A stretch of 64,000 nucleotides of DNA, taken from assembly GCF_020510445.1 (NCBI RefSeq), contig NZ_JAHBAG010000001.1, positions 5,122,501-5,186,500 on the forward strand, written 5' to 3'. This document shows positions 53,850 to 62,870 of the stretch, in pieces. A model generated the notes under the pieces. That model did not search any database. It had not been told where the DNA came from and was given only the letters and a program-made list of their open reading frames with translations. Numbering within the stretch: position 1 is the stretch's first letter; each line of letters starts with the position of its first letter. Both the position numbers and the translations under genes were made by a program. This DNA is from Hydrogenophaga taeniospiralis. GTDB lineage: Bacteria; Pseudomonadota; Gammaproteobacteria; Burkholderiales; Burkholderiaceae_C.

Positions 53850-55199
53850 TCATTCCTGTTCCGGCCGCACCGTGGCGGCCACTGTGTTTTCGGTCGGGAT
53901 GAGATACGCCAGCCGGGCCCACAGACGGGCGGTGGACAACCGCAGGTCGATGCGCTCCATCCGCAGGTCCAGCGCCATGCGCCGCGCGGCCAGCACCTCC
54001 CGCAGCGGGGCCCGGCCACCCCGGTAGGCGGCCAGGGTGGCCTGTATGCGCTGCTCGGCCAGCGGCAGCCGGCCGGTGTCGATCAGGGCCAGCTGGGCGA
54101 GGCCGGCACGCCAGGCCACCAGCCAGCGCTCGGTCTCGGCCTGGTGTTCGCGCGCGCGCTCCTCGCGCTCGTCGCGCAACTCGTCGACCCGCGCCAGCCG
54201 GGCCGCGAGTTCCCGGTCCTGCCGCTGGGGACGGTCCCACTGCCAGGGCACCGAGACGGCCAGAGAGACCATGTTCGCGTAGCCCGGGCCGCGCAGACCG
54301 AACATCAGCTCGGTGCTCCAGTCGGGATCGCGCTCGCGGCGCGCCACCTCGGCTTCGGCCGCCGCCGCGGCCTCCCGCGCGGCGAGCTGCACGAGTTCGG
54401 GGTGGTGCGCCAGACGCCCGCTCACGCCCGTCGCCGCGGGCGGGAGCTCGGCGAGTTCGGGTGGTGCGGCCAGTGGTTGCTCGGGAGGCCCCCCGGTCCA
54501 GCGGGCCAGGGCATGGCGGGCGTTGGTGCGCTCGGCCTCGACGGCCAACAGGGTCTGCTGCAACTGCGCCACCGCGTCGCGCGCCGCGATCCAGTCGGCC
54601 AGCGCCCCTCCACCACCGCGGGCCGCGGCTTCGGAGGCCTGCACCAGCAGGCGAGCCTCGTCGAGCTGCACCTGCAGCAGTGCCACCCTCTGCTCCAGCG
54701 CGTGGCGCTCCAGCCAGGCCATGGCGGTCTCGCGCTGGATGGCGGCGGACCGCACGCCACGCTCGGCCCGGGCCGCGTCGGCCTCGCGCTCGAAACGGGC
54801 CGTTCGCGCCCGTCGCTTGTCTTCGCTGGGGAACGTCTGCATCAGCGAGACCGCCTTCGAGGTCATGAAATCGCGTGTGGTGCTGAAACGCTCCGGCCCT
54901 TCGACGGGCAGGTTCTCCAGCGACAGACGCAGCACGGGGTCGGGGCGCTGGCCGGCGGCCACGGCCATCTCGCGCGCCGAGCGGGCGGCGGCATCCTGGG
55001 CGCTCAGGGCCGGCGAACGCGCCAGTGCCGCCTCAACGGCCTGGGGCAATGTCAGCGGTTCGGCGGCGCGCGCCAGTGGCGCTGCCGCCAGGCCGATCAG
55101 GAGCGCGAGGCGCGCGGGGACGATCAAGGCGTGCCAGCGGCTGACGGCATGGCCACGGGGGCGAAGGCGCCCGCCGGACGCCGGGGAAAGGGGTTCCAT
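53850..55199 (-). CDS. cusC: CusC/TolC-family outer membrane efflux protein
   Basis: This 449-residue protein has a signal peptide (about 20-46, ending ARAAE) and two TolC-type OEP repeats, with long helices rich in Ala and Arg. GGAG precedes the ATG at 55199; longer frames precede a good start without family sequence. It is four bases from cusB. It forms the outer membrane tunnel of the Cus complex. Confidence 0.92.
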   Translation of the reverse strand: MEPLSPASGGRLRPRGHAVSRWHALIVPARLALLIGLAAAPLARAAEPLTLPQAVEAALARSPALSAQDAAARSAREMAVAAGQRPDPVLRLSLENLPVEGPERFSTTRDFMTSKAVSLMQTFPSEDKRRARTARFEREADAARAERGVRSAAIQRETAMAWLERHALEQRVALLQVQLDEARLLVQASEAAARGGGGALADWIAARDAVAQLQQTLLAVEAERTNARHALARWTGGPPEQPLAAPPELAELPPAATGVSGRLAHHPELVQLAAREAAAAAEAEVARRERDPDWSTELMFGLRGPGYANMVSLAVSVPWQWDRPQRQDRELAARLARVDELRDEREERAREHQAETERWLVAWRAGLAQLALIDTGRLPLAEQRIQATLAAYRGGRAPLREVLAARRMALDLRMERIDLRLSTARLWARLAYLIPTENTVAATVRPEQE

Positions 55200-55307
55200 A
55201 TTTCTGCTCCGAAGGAATGCACACGGGCTGAGCGCGCACGGGACGCGCGACAGCCGCTGCTGACCCAGGGCCGGCCTCAAAGGCCGTGCGCGGTCAGGGT
55301 GAAAGCT

Positions 55308-55664
55308 TCAGAGCAGGGAGGGGGGTCGCCAGATGCTGGCGGGAGCGCCGCGCGGCGGCACCAGCGGCACGGGCGCGAGCAGATCGCTCAAGGGCAGCGC
55401 CTGCGCCATGGCAATGGCCGGAGGCGCCACCCAGCCGGTGGGGGCCGGGCATTCCTGACCGGCCTTGCACAGCTGGCCGGTCCGCCGGGCGGTGTCCACA
55501 TCGTTGCAGCAATCGCCCTGGGGCATGTCGCTGTCGATGCCGGTCAGGCCGTCCGGCAAGGCCATGGCGGCCTCCATGGGACAAGGCGTCTGCACGCTCG
55601 CGCCGGCGGCCCATCCCTGCAGGGGGATCGCCAGGCACAGCAGCAGGGCAAGGAACAGACGCAT
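55308..55664 (-). CDS. Small secreted Cys-containing protein upstream of cusC
   Basis: This 118-residue protein has a signal peptide (about 1-20, ending GWAAG) and a mature part with several Cys (CPMEA, CCNDVD, LCKAGQECP), ending Pro-rich. Small proteins of this layout often precede cus or czc operons in betaproteobacteria. No function is known; periplasmic metal binding is plausible. It is 108 bp before cusC on the same strand and only 61 bp after alcE. No TGAC-N6-GTCA box was found before it. Confidence 0.65.
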   Translation of the reverse strand: MRLFLALLLCLAIPLQGWAAGASVQTPCPMEAAMALPDGLTGIDSDMPQGDCCNDVDTARRTGQLCKAGQECPAPTGWVAPPAIAMAQALPLSDLLAPVPLVPPRGAPASIWRPPSLL

Positions 55665-55725
55665 GCATGGATTCTAGGACAGGGTGGCCAGGTTCCGCGC
55701 TGGAATCCGCATCCCGCCTCGCCAC

Positions 55726-56880
55726 TCAGGGCAGGAACGCAGCGCCCATGGTGCGGCGGTACCACGCGTGGAAATGCTGCATGCCATCCTCCAGCGGCGA
55801 CTGGTAGGGCCCGGCGTCGGACGCGCCCCGCGCCAGCAGCGCGCGTCGGCCCGCGTCCATGCGCTCGCCGATCTCGTCGTCTTCCCTGGCCGTCTCCATG
55901 TAGGCGGCGCGGTGTGCCTCGATGAAGTCCCGCTCGAAGGCCACGATCTCCTCGGGGTAATAGAACTCCACCACGTTGACGGTGTCCTGCGGCCCCTTGG
56001 GGTAGAGCGTGGACAGGACCAGCACATGCGGGTACAGCTCGATCATGTGGGTGGGGAAATAGGTGACCCACACCGCGCCGAAGTCGGGCGGGGTGCCGGT
56101 GCGGTAGCTCAGCAGCCGATCGTGCCAGGTGCTGTAGACATCCGACCCCGGCGAGTTCAACGACGCATGCACGCCGACACGCTGCATGCTGTACCAGTCG
56201 GCGAGTTCCCAGCTCAGGTCGTCGCAGGTGACAAAGCTGCCCAGGCCGGGATGAAATGGGGCGACGTGGTAGTCCTCCAGATAGACCTCGATGAAGGTCT
56301 TCCAGTTGTAGTTGCACTGGTGGATCTCCACGTGGTCGAGCACGTAGTCCGAGAAATCGAACTCCGGCCGTCTGAACAGCGGCGCCATGTCCTGCGCCGG
56401 GTCGCGCGCGCCTTCGAACAGTTGGCCATGGCAGTTGCGCAGCGCAAACCGCTGCAGGTTCCTGCAAGGTTTGGATTCGAACTGCGGCGCGCCCAGCAAC
56501 TCGCCGGCGCTGTTGTACGTCCACCGATGCAGCGGGCAGACGATGTGCCCGCCCGCCGCCGACAGGTTGCCCCGGGTGTTGGTCGACCCGGCCACGTCGC
56601 CGGCCTCTCCGCCCAGCATCAGTGCCTGGCGATGCCGGCAGACATTGGAGATCAGCTCCACGCCCTGCGGGTTGCGCACCAGGACGCGGCCGCCGTCCTC
56701 CTGCACGAGCCGGTGCCAGTCCCCCACCTGCGGGACGGCCTTTTCATGGCCCACATACCGGGCGGACCGGTTGAAGATCAACGCCTGCTCGCGGGCAAAC
56801 AGGGCTTCGTCAAAGTAGGCGCCGACAGGCAACTGCGGGAACGCCGGCAGGACATGCACCAGGCGGGCAATATCGTTCAT
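55726..56880 (-). CDS. alcE: Rieske-type iron-sulfur oxygenase-like protein, AlcE
   Basis: This 384-residue protein has Rieske motifs in NVCRHRQALML and CPLHRWTYN, and the mononuclear iron site ENxxD-like NWKTFIEVYLEDYHVAPFHPG. It is the AlcE-type Rieske protein of alcaligin operons, where its exact role is unclear, with siderophore iron release or modification as suggestions. The start at 56880 is taken because it begins the conserved region. It follows alcD by 72 bp and is the last gene of the operon. Confidence 0.85.
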   Translation of the reverse strand: MNDIARLVHVLPAFPQLPVGAYFDEALFAREQALIFNRSARYVGHEKAVPQVGDWHRLVQEDGGRVLVRNPQGVELISNVCRHRQALMLGGEAGDVAGSTNTRGNLSAAGGHIVCPLHRWTYNSAGELLGAPQFESKPCRNLQRFALRNCHGQLFEGARDPAQDMAPLFRRPEFDFSDYVLDHVEIHQCNYNWKTFIEVYLEDYHVAPFHPGLGSFVTCDDLSWELADWYSMQRVGVHASLNSPGSDVYSTWHDRLLSYRTGTPPDFGAVWVTYFPTHMIELYPHVLVLSTLYPKGPQDTVNVVEFYYPEEIVAFERDFIEAHRAAYMETAREDDEIGERMDAGRRALLARGASDAGPYQSPLEDGMQHFHAWYRRTMGAAFLP

Positions 56881-56952
56881 GGAAATCTCCAGGGCGTGGC
56901 GAAGCACACCGGCCTGGACGGCACGGCGGCATCGCGGAATCAAAGGCCCCGA

Positions 56953-57744
56953 CTACGCAGCGTCGGCCAGCAGGCGGGCGATGCGCTTGTCGAGCGGGAG
57001 CTTGGGGCAGGTGCTGCATGGCTCACCGTCGTGGCGGCGATAGTGGTGACAGCACACCTTGCGGTCCAGGGCGAGCGCGGGCGTCCCGTCGCGGGCCCGG
57101 TAGGCAAAAAACCCGCAACCGCCGGCAATGCCGAGCTGCGCCAGCCAGAGCTCCCCCCACGCGGCAACGTCGTCCGCGTCGCCCAGGTCAGGCCTGCTGC
57201 GCCGCACCAGCAGCAGCGCGCCCAACACACACTCCGCCTGCAATCGGTCGGCGGCGCGGGCGTGCAGGGTCACCAGCGGCATCAGCGCCGCGCGCATGGA
57301 CTGGCACAGGGCCCGCAGCTCGTCCGCCGCCAGGCGGATGCGCGACGACAGCGCGGCGGCCTGCGCGGGGGCATGCACCGGCAACTGGAAGCCATTGGGA
57401 AACCCGTTCTCCACGGGCTGCGCCAGGCCGGCCAGCCTGGGCACATGCGTGTCGAGATGCGCGGCAATCACGCTGAGATAGACCGGTTGCCAGATCGCCA
57501 GCCCCCAGCAGCGCAGCGCCACATAGTGCGCGCCGGCTTCCGGGTACGACCGGGCCCAGTGGCGGCACAGCGCCGCCAGCGCGCCCGGCCCGGGCGACGC
57601 CTCATCGCCATGGCGCAACGCACCGGGCAGCGGTGCACCGCCCTGTTCGCCGCGCAGCGCGGGTGCGATGCGCCGGGCCAGCTGCAACACGCGGGCGAGG
57701 TCGGCGTCGTGCAACGAACCCCCGGCCCGCGCGCCCAGGTTCAC
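56953..57744 (-). CDS. alcD: FhuF-like siderophore ferric reductase, AlcD
   Basis: This 263-residue protein has a C-terminal Cys signature CC-x10-C-x2-C (VCCHHYRRHDGEPCSTC), the iron-sulfur motif of FhuF-type ferric-siderophore reductases. Upstream, the body is mostly helical. The start is GTG at 57744, overlapping the alcC stop as GTGA. Its place after alcC matches AlcD in the Bordetella alcaligin operon. It probably frees iron in the cytoplasm. Confidence 0.85.
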   Translation of the reverse strand: MNLGARAGGSLHDADLARVLQLARRIAPALRGEQGGAPLPGALRHGDEASPGPGALAALCRHWARSYPEAGAHYVALRCWGLAIWQPVYLSVIAAHLDTHVPRLAGLAQPVENGFPNGFQLPVHAPAQAAALSSRIRLAADELRALCQSMRAALMPLVTLHARAADRLQAECVLGALLLVRRSRPDLGDADDVAAWGELWLAQLGIAGGCGFFAYRARDGTPALALDRKVCCHHYRRHDGEPCSTCPKLPLDKRIARLLADAA

Positions 57745-59624
57745 TCGACGCTTTCCGCGACCGCTGGCGCCGCGGCCCGGGCCGTGGCATGGCGGCGCAA
57801 GCCGGCGATCGGATTCACGAGGTGGCCGGCCATCTTCAGGCTGGAGGCCGGATCGGCCAGGTTGACCATCTGCACGTTGTTGCCGAGCTGCAGGCGGTTC
57901 AGACAGGAGTGCAGGAACTCGGGCACGAACATGTCGTGGTGCGCGAACTTTGCGGCCAGCTCGGGGTGGGCGTCCTGGTAGTCGCACACGCAGTCGGCCA
58001 CCGCGCGCCAGAAGTCGTCCTCGCGGCAGCAGCCGTTTTCCACCAGCACCTGGTTGATGTGGCGCAGCACGCCGTCGAACACATCGATGAAGATGCCCAG
58101 CAGCTTGAAGTGGTCGGGCACGTCCACCGCCAGGCGCTGGACGCGTTCCGGCAGCCACGCCTTGGCCCCGATGTCGAGGATGGCGCATTCCTCGGCGATG
58201 TCTTTCATGATGGCGCGCACCGGCACGTGTTGGTCCAGCACCAGGATCAGGTTCTCGCCGTGCGGCATGAAGGTCAGGTCGTGCTTGTAGAAGCAATGCA
58301 GCAGCGGCGTCAGGTAAGACGCCAGATAGCGCTGCAGCCACGCCACCGTTCCCAGCCCGGACCGGCGGATCAGTTCGGGCAGCAGGGCGTGGCCGTCCTT
58401 GTCCACATGCAGCAGCGCGGCCATGGTCATCAGGCGCTCGCCCGGCTGGAGCAGCGGCAGCGGGCTTTCGCGCCACAGCGCGGAAAACATCTTCTTGTAC
58501 GGTGTGTCGACCGGTATCGCAGCCTCGTAATAGTGGTTGCGAAACCCGATGGAGGCCACCTCCTGGAGGATGGTGAAACCGTTGGCGCGCAGGAAGGCGT
58601 CGCCGCTCACCAGTTCCTTGATGAACTCGTTGATGGCCGGCGTGCCCGACATGTAGTACGGCGACAGGCCACGCATGAAGCCCATGTTCAGGATGGACAG
58701 CGAGGTCTTGACGTAGCGCTTGCTGCGGTCGCTGGTGTTGAAGAAGGTGCGGATCGACTGCTGGGCGATGTAGTGGTCGCGACCGTAGGCCAGGCAGATG
58801 ATCTTGCGCTGGGCCACATAACCGGCGAACGCAATCGACAGCTTGTTGAACCACTGCCAGGGGTGGGCCGGCATGAAGTGGTAGTCGGTCGGGTCCAGGC
58901 CGAGCGCGGCCACCTCGCGGGTGAAGCCGTCCACCGTGTCCTGCCCGAGCTCTTCGGCCAGCAACTGCTCGTAGCTCAGCGTGGAGATGCTGGAGAAAGC
59001 GGCGTGGTCCTTGTGCACGGCCAGCCAGATCACGCGGATGGCCGAGCCGGCTTCCGGCGCATAGGCGCGGTAGTCGGCCGCGGTGAAACCCAGCCGCCCG
59101 TTGTTGGCGACGAAACCCGGGTGGCCTTCGGTCATGGCGACTTCAATGGTCTGGAAGTCGGTGGCCTCGGCCAGCTGGGCGCTGCTGGGCGCGTCGGCCT
59201 TCATGCGCTTGTAGGCGCTGCCGAACAAGGTGCTGCTGATCTCGTCGAGGTAGATGGGCAGCAGGTCTTCGCGAATCCCCAGGCGCTGGCGGCACTCGAT
59301 GATGAACTGCAGCGCGTCCAGCGGCTGCTCGGCGCCGTTGACCCGCTTGCGGATGGACTCGGGCTTGATGTGCCAATGGCGCAGCGCCAGGCATTGCGCC
59401 TCGAACCGGTAGCAGGCGGCGCCGTCGTCCGAGAACAGCTGGTACTGCGCAAAGCCGCCCTGCCCCGGGCCCAGCAACTCGGGCTCGACGATGAGTTCGT
59501 GGGCGTATTCGGCGATGGCCTTGCGCAGCAGCAGGCGGTTGGCCTGGGCCCAGACCTCCGGCGTCAGGTGGTCGGCGAAATGGGCCGGGTCGTGCGCGAT
59601 CTGGTGGGCGATGGTGACGTTCAT
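57741..59624 (-). CDS. alcC: NIS siderophore synthetase, AlcC/DesD type
   Basis: This 627-residue IucA/IucC-family enzyme makes hydroxamate siderophores by ATP-dependent amide formation, and AlcC closes the alcaligin macrocycle. Family pieces are GHPGFVANNGRLGF (ATP site), PAHPWQW, RTFFNTSDRSKRYVKTSLSI and LHCFYKHDLTFMPHGENLIL. It overlaps alcB as ATGA and alcD as GTGA. The start at 59624 is preferred because it directly follows the overlapping stop. Length and sequence suit the type C, dihydroxamate class. Confidence 0.92.
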   Translation of the reverse strand: MNVTIAHQIAHDPAHFADHLTPEVWAQANRLLLRKAIAEYAHELIVEPELLGPGQGGFAQYQLFSDDGAACYRFEAQCLALRHWHIKPESIRKRVNGAEQPLDALQFIIECRQRLGIREDLLPIYLDEISSTLFGSAYKRMKADAPSSAQLAEATDFQTIEVAMTEGHPGFVANNGRLGFTAADYRAYAPEAGSAIRVIWLAVHKDHAAFSSISTLSYEQLLAEELGQDTVDGFTREVAALGLDPTDYHFMPAHPWQWFNKLSIAFAGYVAQRKIICLAYGRDHYIAQQSIRTFFNTSDRSKRYVKTSLSILNMGFMRGLSPYYMSGTPAINEFIKELVSGDAFLRANGFTILQEVASIGFRNHYYEAAIPVDTPYKKMFSALWRESPLPLLQPGERLMTMAALLHVDKDGHALLPELIRRSGLGTVAWLQRYLASYLTPLLHCFYKHDLTFMPHGENLILVLDQHVPVRAIMKDIAEECAILDIGAKAWLPERVQRLAVDVPDHFKLLGIFIDVFDGVLRHINQVLVENGCCREDDFWRAVADCVCDYQDAHPELAAKFAHHDMFVPEFLHSCLNRLQLGNNVQMVNLADPASSLKMAGHLVNPIAGLRRHATARAAAPAVAESVE

Positions 59625-60226
59625 GAATGGGCTTCCTCTGGTGTGGTGGCCGTGGCCTGTTGAAAATCCCGCCCGGTGCAAAAGGCGAGGCTGGCGATCT
59701 TCTCGGGGAAGACCACATCACGGTCGTAGACAAAACCCGCCGAGCGGTTCAGGGCATGGACCTTGTGATTGGTGGCGTCGGGCTCCACGACGATGCGCCG
59801 CGCACCCAGGTGCGTGAACATGAAGCGCATCAAGGCATGGAACGCGGCGCGCGAGAAACCGGCGATGCGCCGTTCGGGCGGCCCGATGAAGATGTGCATG
59901 CCCAGGTCGCCGGGCTGCACCGGGTAGAAGGCCCGGATGCGGTCCTGCGCGGGGTCGTAGCACTCGGCCAAGAAGGCCGGCCGGCTCCCCTGCCACCCGA
60001 TGTAGGCCGTGGCGGTGCCGGAGTCCATCATGCGCTGGTAGGCCTCGCGCACCTGCGCCTCGGTCTTGTCCTGCATCAGCCAGAAGGCGGCACGCGGCTG
60101 GGTGAACCAGTGGTGCAGCGTCGGGATGTCGTTCGGGACCCGCAGCGGGCGGAAAACGAAGCCGGTCTCATCGCGGTAGGGCCGGTGGTCGGCGTCGGCG
60201 CGGCGGTGCAGGGTGTCAGTTGGCAT
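59621..60226 (-). CDS. alcB: Siderophore acyltransferase, AlcB (GNAT)
   Basis: This 201-residue GNAT-fold enzyme probably acylates N-hydroxyputrescine with succinyl-CoA. The family pattern is RPLRVPNDIPTLHHWF, then AFWLMQDKT and HKVHALNRSAGFVYDRD, as in IucB/AlcB. It overlaps the MFS stop by 11 bp and alcC by four bp. The order alcA, exporter, alcB differs from Bordetella alcAB by the inserted transporter. Confidence 0.9.
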   Translation of the reverse strand: MPTDTLHRRADADHRPYRDETGFVFRPLRVPNDIPTLHHWFTQPRAAFWLMQDKTEAQVREAYQRMMDSGTATAYIGWQGSRPAFLAECYDPAQDRIRAFYPVQPGDLGMHIFIGPPERRIAGFSRAAFHALMRFMFTHLGARRIVVEPDATNHKVHALNRSAGFVYDRDVVFPEKIASLAFCTGRDFQQATATTPEEAHS

Positions 60227-61454
60227 GGGCGGGCACCTCCAGGGGCGTGGGGTTGGCGGCGCCGTCGGCCCCGGCGACGTGGCCGGCGCTGGGCACTCTG
60301 AGGATCAGGCGGTCCAGCAGCGCGGTGAGCACAAAACCGCCGGCCGCCAGCAGAAAGGGCACATGCAGCCCGTGGTGCTTGACGATGGCGCCCGCGGCGA
60401 ACGAGGACAGCAGCACCCCCATGTTCTGGAAGAAGTTGGTGATGCTGTAGTCCTGCGCGTAGCGCTGGGGCGTGGACAGGCGAAACAGGTTGACTTCGAG
60501 CTTGACGATGATCTGGAAGAAGGCCCAGCCATACAGCACGCGCCCCAGCACGACCAGCATCGGATCGGGCGCGGCATGCAGCAGCAGGCCGGCCGCGCCC
60601 AGCAGCAGGTTGCCCACCGTGTGGTCGGGCAGGTGGCCGCCACGCGCCCGTATCCAGGCATGCAAGCGCAGTGCGACGATGGCCACCACCCCCGGAATGG
60701 CGAAGGCCATGCCGGACACCAGCTCGCTGTCGTTGCCGGTCAAGGTCTGCCAGTACAGGGCGAAGAAGGGGCGGATCAGGTAGGCGCTGAAGTCGAACAT
60801 CAGCATCACCAGCGCCAGCTTCAGGACCGGCAGTCGGGCCAGCAGCCCGAGGCGGCGCGCCTCGGCGGCCTCGGCCCGGGCCTGCTCGCCGGTGTTGACG
60901 CGCACGATCTTTCCACTGCGGATCAGATAGGCGCAGACCACCATCTGGAAGTAGTCACCCGCGGCCATGGCCAGGATGCTGGCGCGCGGCCCCCAGGTCT
61001 CCAGCACGAAGCCGCCCACCACCGCCCCGAAGATGGCGCCGAAGTGCACCACCACCGACAGAATCCCGATGGTGGCGGCATGCTGCTCCTTGGGCGTCAG
61101 GCGCATCAGGTACGGGTACATCAGCAGGTAGCTGCTTTTGCACATGAACATCAGCATCGACAGCACCCAGTAGCTCTGCACGGTGGGCGCCCAGTCGCTC
61201 AGCAGGCTGAAGGTGCCGGCGGCAAACTGCGTGTAGACCAGCAGGTGCAGCGGCTCCACGCGGCGCGCCACGCGCGCCCAGAGCGGCAGCGTGCACATCA
61301 CGGCGATGGAGATGGCCGCCACGTAGGCGCCCACGTGCACGGGGCTGTCCATCCCGTATCGCGCGCTGAAGAACTGCGGGTAGAAGGGAATCAGGATGGC
61401 GTCGCTGATGACGGCCAGCACCGTCATCGTGATGATGTGGAATCGCAGGTTCAT
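60216..61454 (-). CDS. MFS transporter, probable siderophore exporter
   Basis: This 412-residue protein has about 12 helices and an MFS-like architecture with loop sequence ARVARRVEPLHLL. It lies nine bases after alcA and overlaps alcB, so it is made with the siderophore enzymes. Bordetella exports alcaligin with AlcS, encoded after the operon, whereas here the exporter is inside it. Export of the siderophore is inferred from position. The last 25 residues are Pro/Ala-rich. Confidence 0.85.
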   Translation of the reverse strand: MNLRFHIITMTVLAVISDAILIPFYPQFFSARYGMDSPVHVGAYVAAISIAVMCTLPLWARVARRVEPLHLLVYTQFAAGTFSLLSDWAPTVQSYWVLSMLMFMCKSSYLLMYPYLMRLTPKEQHAATIGILSVVVHFGAIFGAVVGGFVLETWGPRASILAMAAGDYFQMVVCAYLIRSGKIVRVNTGEQARAEAAEARRLGLLARLPVLKLALVMLMFDFSAYLIRPFFALYWQTLTGNDSELVSGMAFAIPGVVAIVALRLHAWIRARGGHLPDHTVGNLLLGAAGLLLHAAPDPMLVVLGRVLYGWAFFQIIVKLEVNLFRLSTPQRYAQDYSITNFFQNMGVLLSSFAAGAIVKHHGLHVPFLLAAGGFVLTALLDRLILRVPSAGHVAGADGAANPTPLEVPAHAN

Positions 61455-61463
61455 GCGTGCGCC

Positions 61464-62777
61464 TCAGAGCAGGACGAAGTCCGCGGTGGCCGGGATGGAG
61501 AAGTCCTGGATCGCCACGCGCCGCTCGATCTTGTAGTGCTCGACCCCGGTGAGCTCGCGCAGGATGTAGGAGTTGCGGTAGCAGCTCATGCCCAGGTCCT
61601 GGTTGGTCATGCCGTGGGTGTGCTGGCCGGCGTTCTGCACGAAGATTTCGTTGCCGTTGAAGTCGGCGGCGTAGTTGCGTGCCAGCCGGTAGCGCCCCTG
61701 CTCGTCCCAGCGCAGGCGGTGGCGGATGCCGTTGACGAAAGGCGGGATGTTCTCGCGGTAGCCGGTGGCGAAGACCAGCCCCTCACTGCGGTGCGCGTAG
61801 CGCGCCTCGCAATCGAGCTGGCGGAACTCGATCTCGTAGCGGCCCTGTTCCGCGTCGTAGCGGCAGCCCTGCAGTTCGCAGTTGGTGATGAGGTGGGTGC
61901 GCAGCGACCCCTGCTTTCGCCGGTCGTCCAGCAGGTCGTAGATCTGGTTGATGAGGCTGGCGTTGACGCCCTTGTACAGGCTGTCCTGCGCGCGGATGAC
62001 GCGCTCCTTCTTGCCATCGTCCAGCTTGTAGAAGTAGTCGATGTAGTCCGGGGAAAACATCTCCAGCGTGAGCTTGGTGGTCTCCATCTGGAAGAAGCGC
62101 GAGGAGCGGGTGATCCAGGTGAGGCTGTAGCCGTGCACGTCGGCTTCCTTGAGCAGGTCGTGGTAGACCTCGGCCGCGCTCTGGCCGCTGCCGACGATGG
62201 TGATGGAACGCTTTTGCTGCAGCTGCTCCTTGCTCGTGATGTAGTCGGCGGTGTGCAGGTAGCGGTGGCCGTCGGACGCGCAGCACTGGGGGAACAACGG
62301 CCTGGACCCCACGCCCAGCACGAGCTTTCGGCCGCGCATGATGAAGGGCTCGCGCCGCGGCCCCTGCACCCCGGTCACCACATAGCAGCCGCTCTCGGCG
62401 TCGTGGACGATCTCCTGCACCTCGTGCTCGAAGCGGGCGTTGGACAGCCGCGCCGCCGCCCAGCGGCAATAGGCGTTGTATTCGGCGCGCGTGAGGTAGA
62501 AGCTCTCGCGGAAGTAGTACGAATAGATCTTGCCCTCTTCCTTGCAGTAGTTGAGGAAGCTGAAGCCGCTCTTGGGGTCCGCCAGGCTGACCAGGTCGGC
62601 CAGGAAGGGGTTCTGCAGCGTGGTGTTGTCGATCAGCATCCCGGGGTGCCAGTTGAACTCGGCAGCGCGCTCCAGGAAGACCGCGTTCACCCCGGTGATC
62701 GGCTCGGTCAGACAGGCCAGGCTCAGATTGAAAGGCCCAAGCCCGATCCCGACGAAGTCATAGATGTTCGTGTTCAT
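61464..62777 (-). CDS. alcA: N-hydroxylating monooxygenase, AlcA
   Basis: This 437-residue FAD/NADPH enzyme hydroxylates a diamine or ornithine/lysine; in the alcaligin pathway the substrate is putrescine. The FAD motif is GIGLGPFNLSLACL, the NADPH motif IVGSGQSAAEVYHDLL, and the ATGY motif is present. The start at 62777 is the ATG directly before the FAD domain. It is preceded by a hairpin that may attenuate read-through from the receptor gene. Confidence 0.92.
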   Translation of the reverse strand: MNTNIYDFVGIGLGPFNLSLACLTEPITGVNAVFLERAAEFNWHPGMLIDNTTLQNPFLADLVSLADPKSGFSFLNYCKEEGKIYSYYFRESFYLTRAEYNAYCRWAAARLSNARFEHEVQEIVHDAESGCYVVTGVQGPRREPFIMRGRKLVLGVGSRPLFPQCCASDGHRYLHTADYITSKEQLQQKRSITIVGSGQSAAEVYHDLLKEADVHGYSLTWITRSSRFFQMETTKLTLEMFSPDYIDYFYKLDDGKKERVIRAQDSLYKGVNASLINQIYDLLDDRRKQGSLRTHLITNCELQGCRYDAEQGRYEIEFRQLDCEARYAHRSEGLVFATGYRENIPPFVNGIRHRLRWDEQGRYRLARNYAADFNGNEIFVQNAGQHTHGMTNQDLGMSCYRNSYILRELTGVEHYKIERRVAIQDFSIPATADFVLL

Positions 62778-62830
62778 TGCACTCAACTCCCTGATGGACT
62801 GGCACGCCGGACGGCGGCACATGGTGATCA

Positions 62831-62858
62831 AAAGAACGCGCGCGGCGGGCCGCCGCGC
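62831..62858 (-). terminator. Hairpin with T-run between receptor and alcA
   Basis: A perfect 8-bp stem GCGCGGCG/CGCCGCGC with a 3-nt loop (62840-62858) is followed on the minus strand by GCGTTCTTTT. It lies 12 bp after the receptor stop and could end most receptor transcripts while letting some continue into alcA. The T-run is interrupted, so efficiency may be partial. Confidence 0.5.
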
Positions 62859-62870
62859 CGGGACGCGCCG

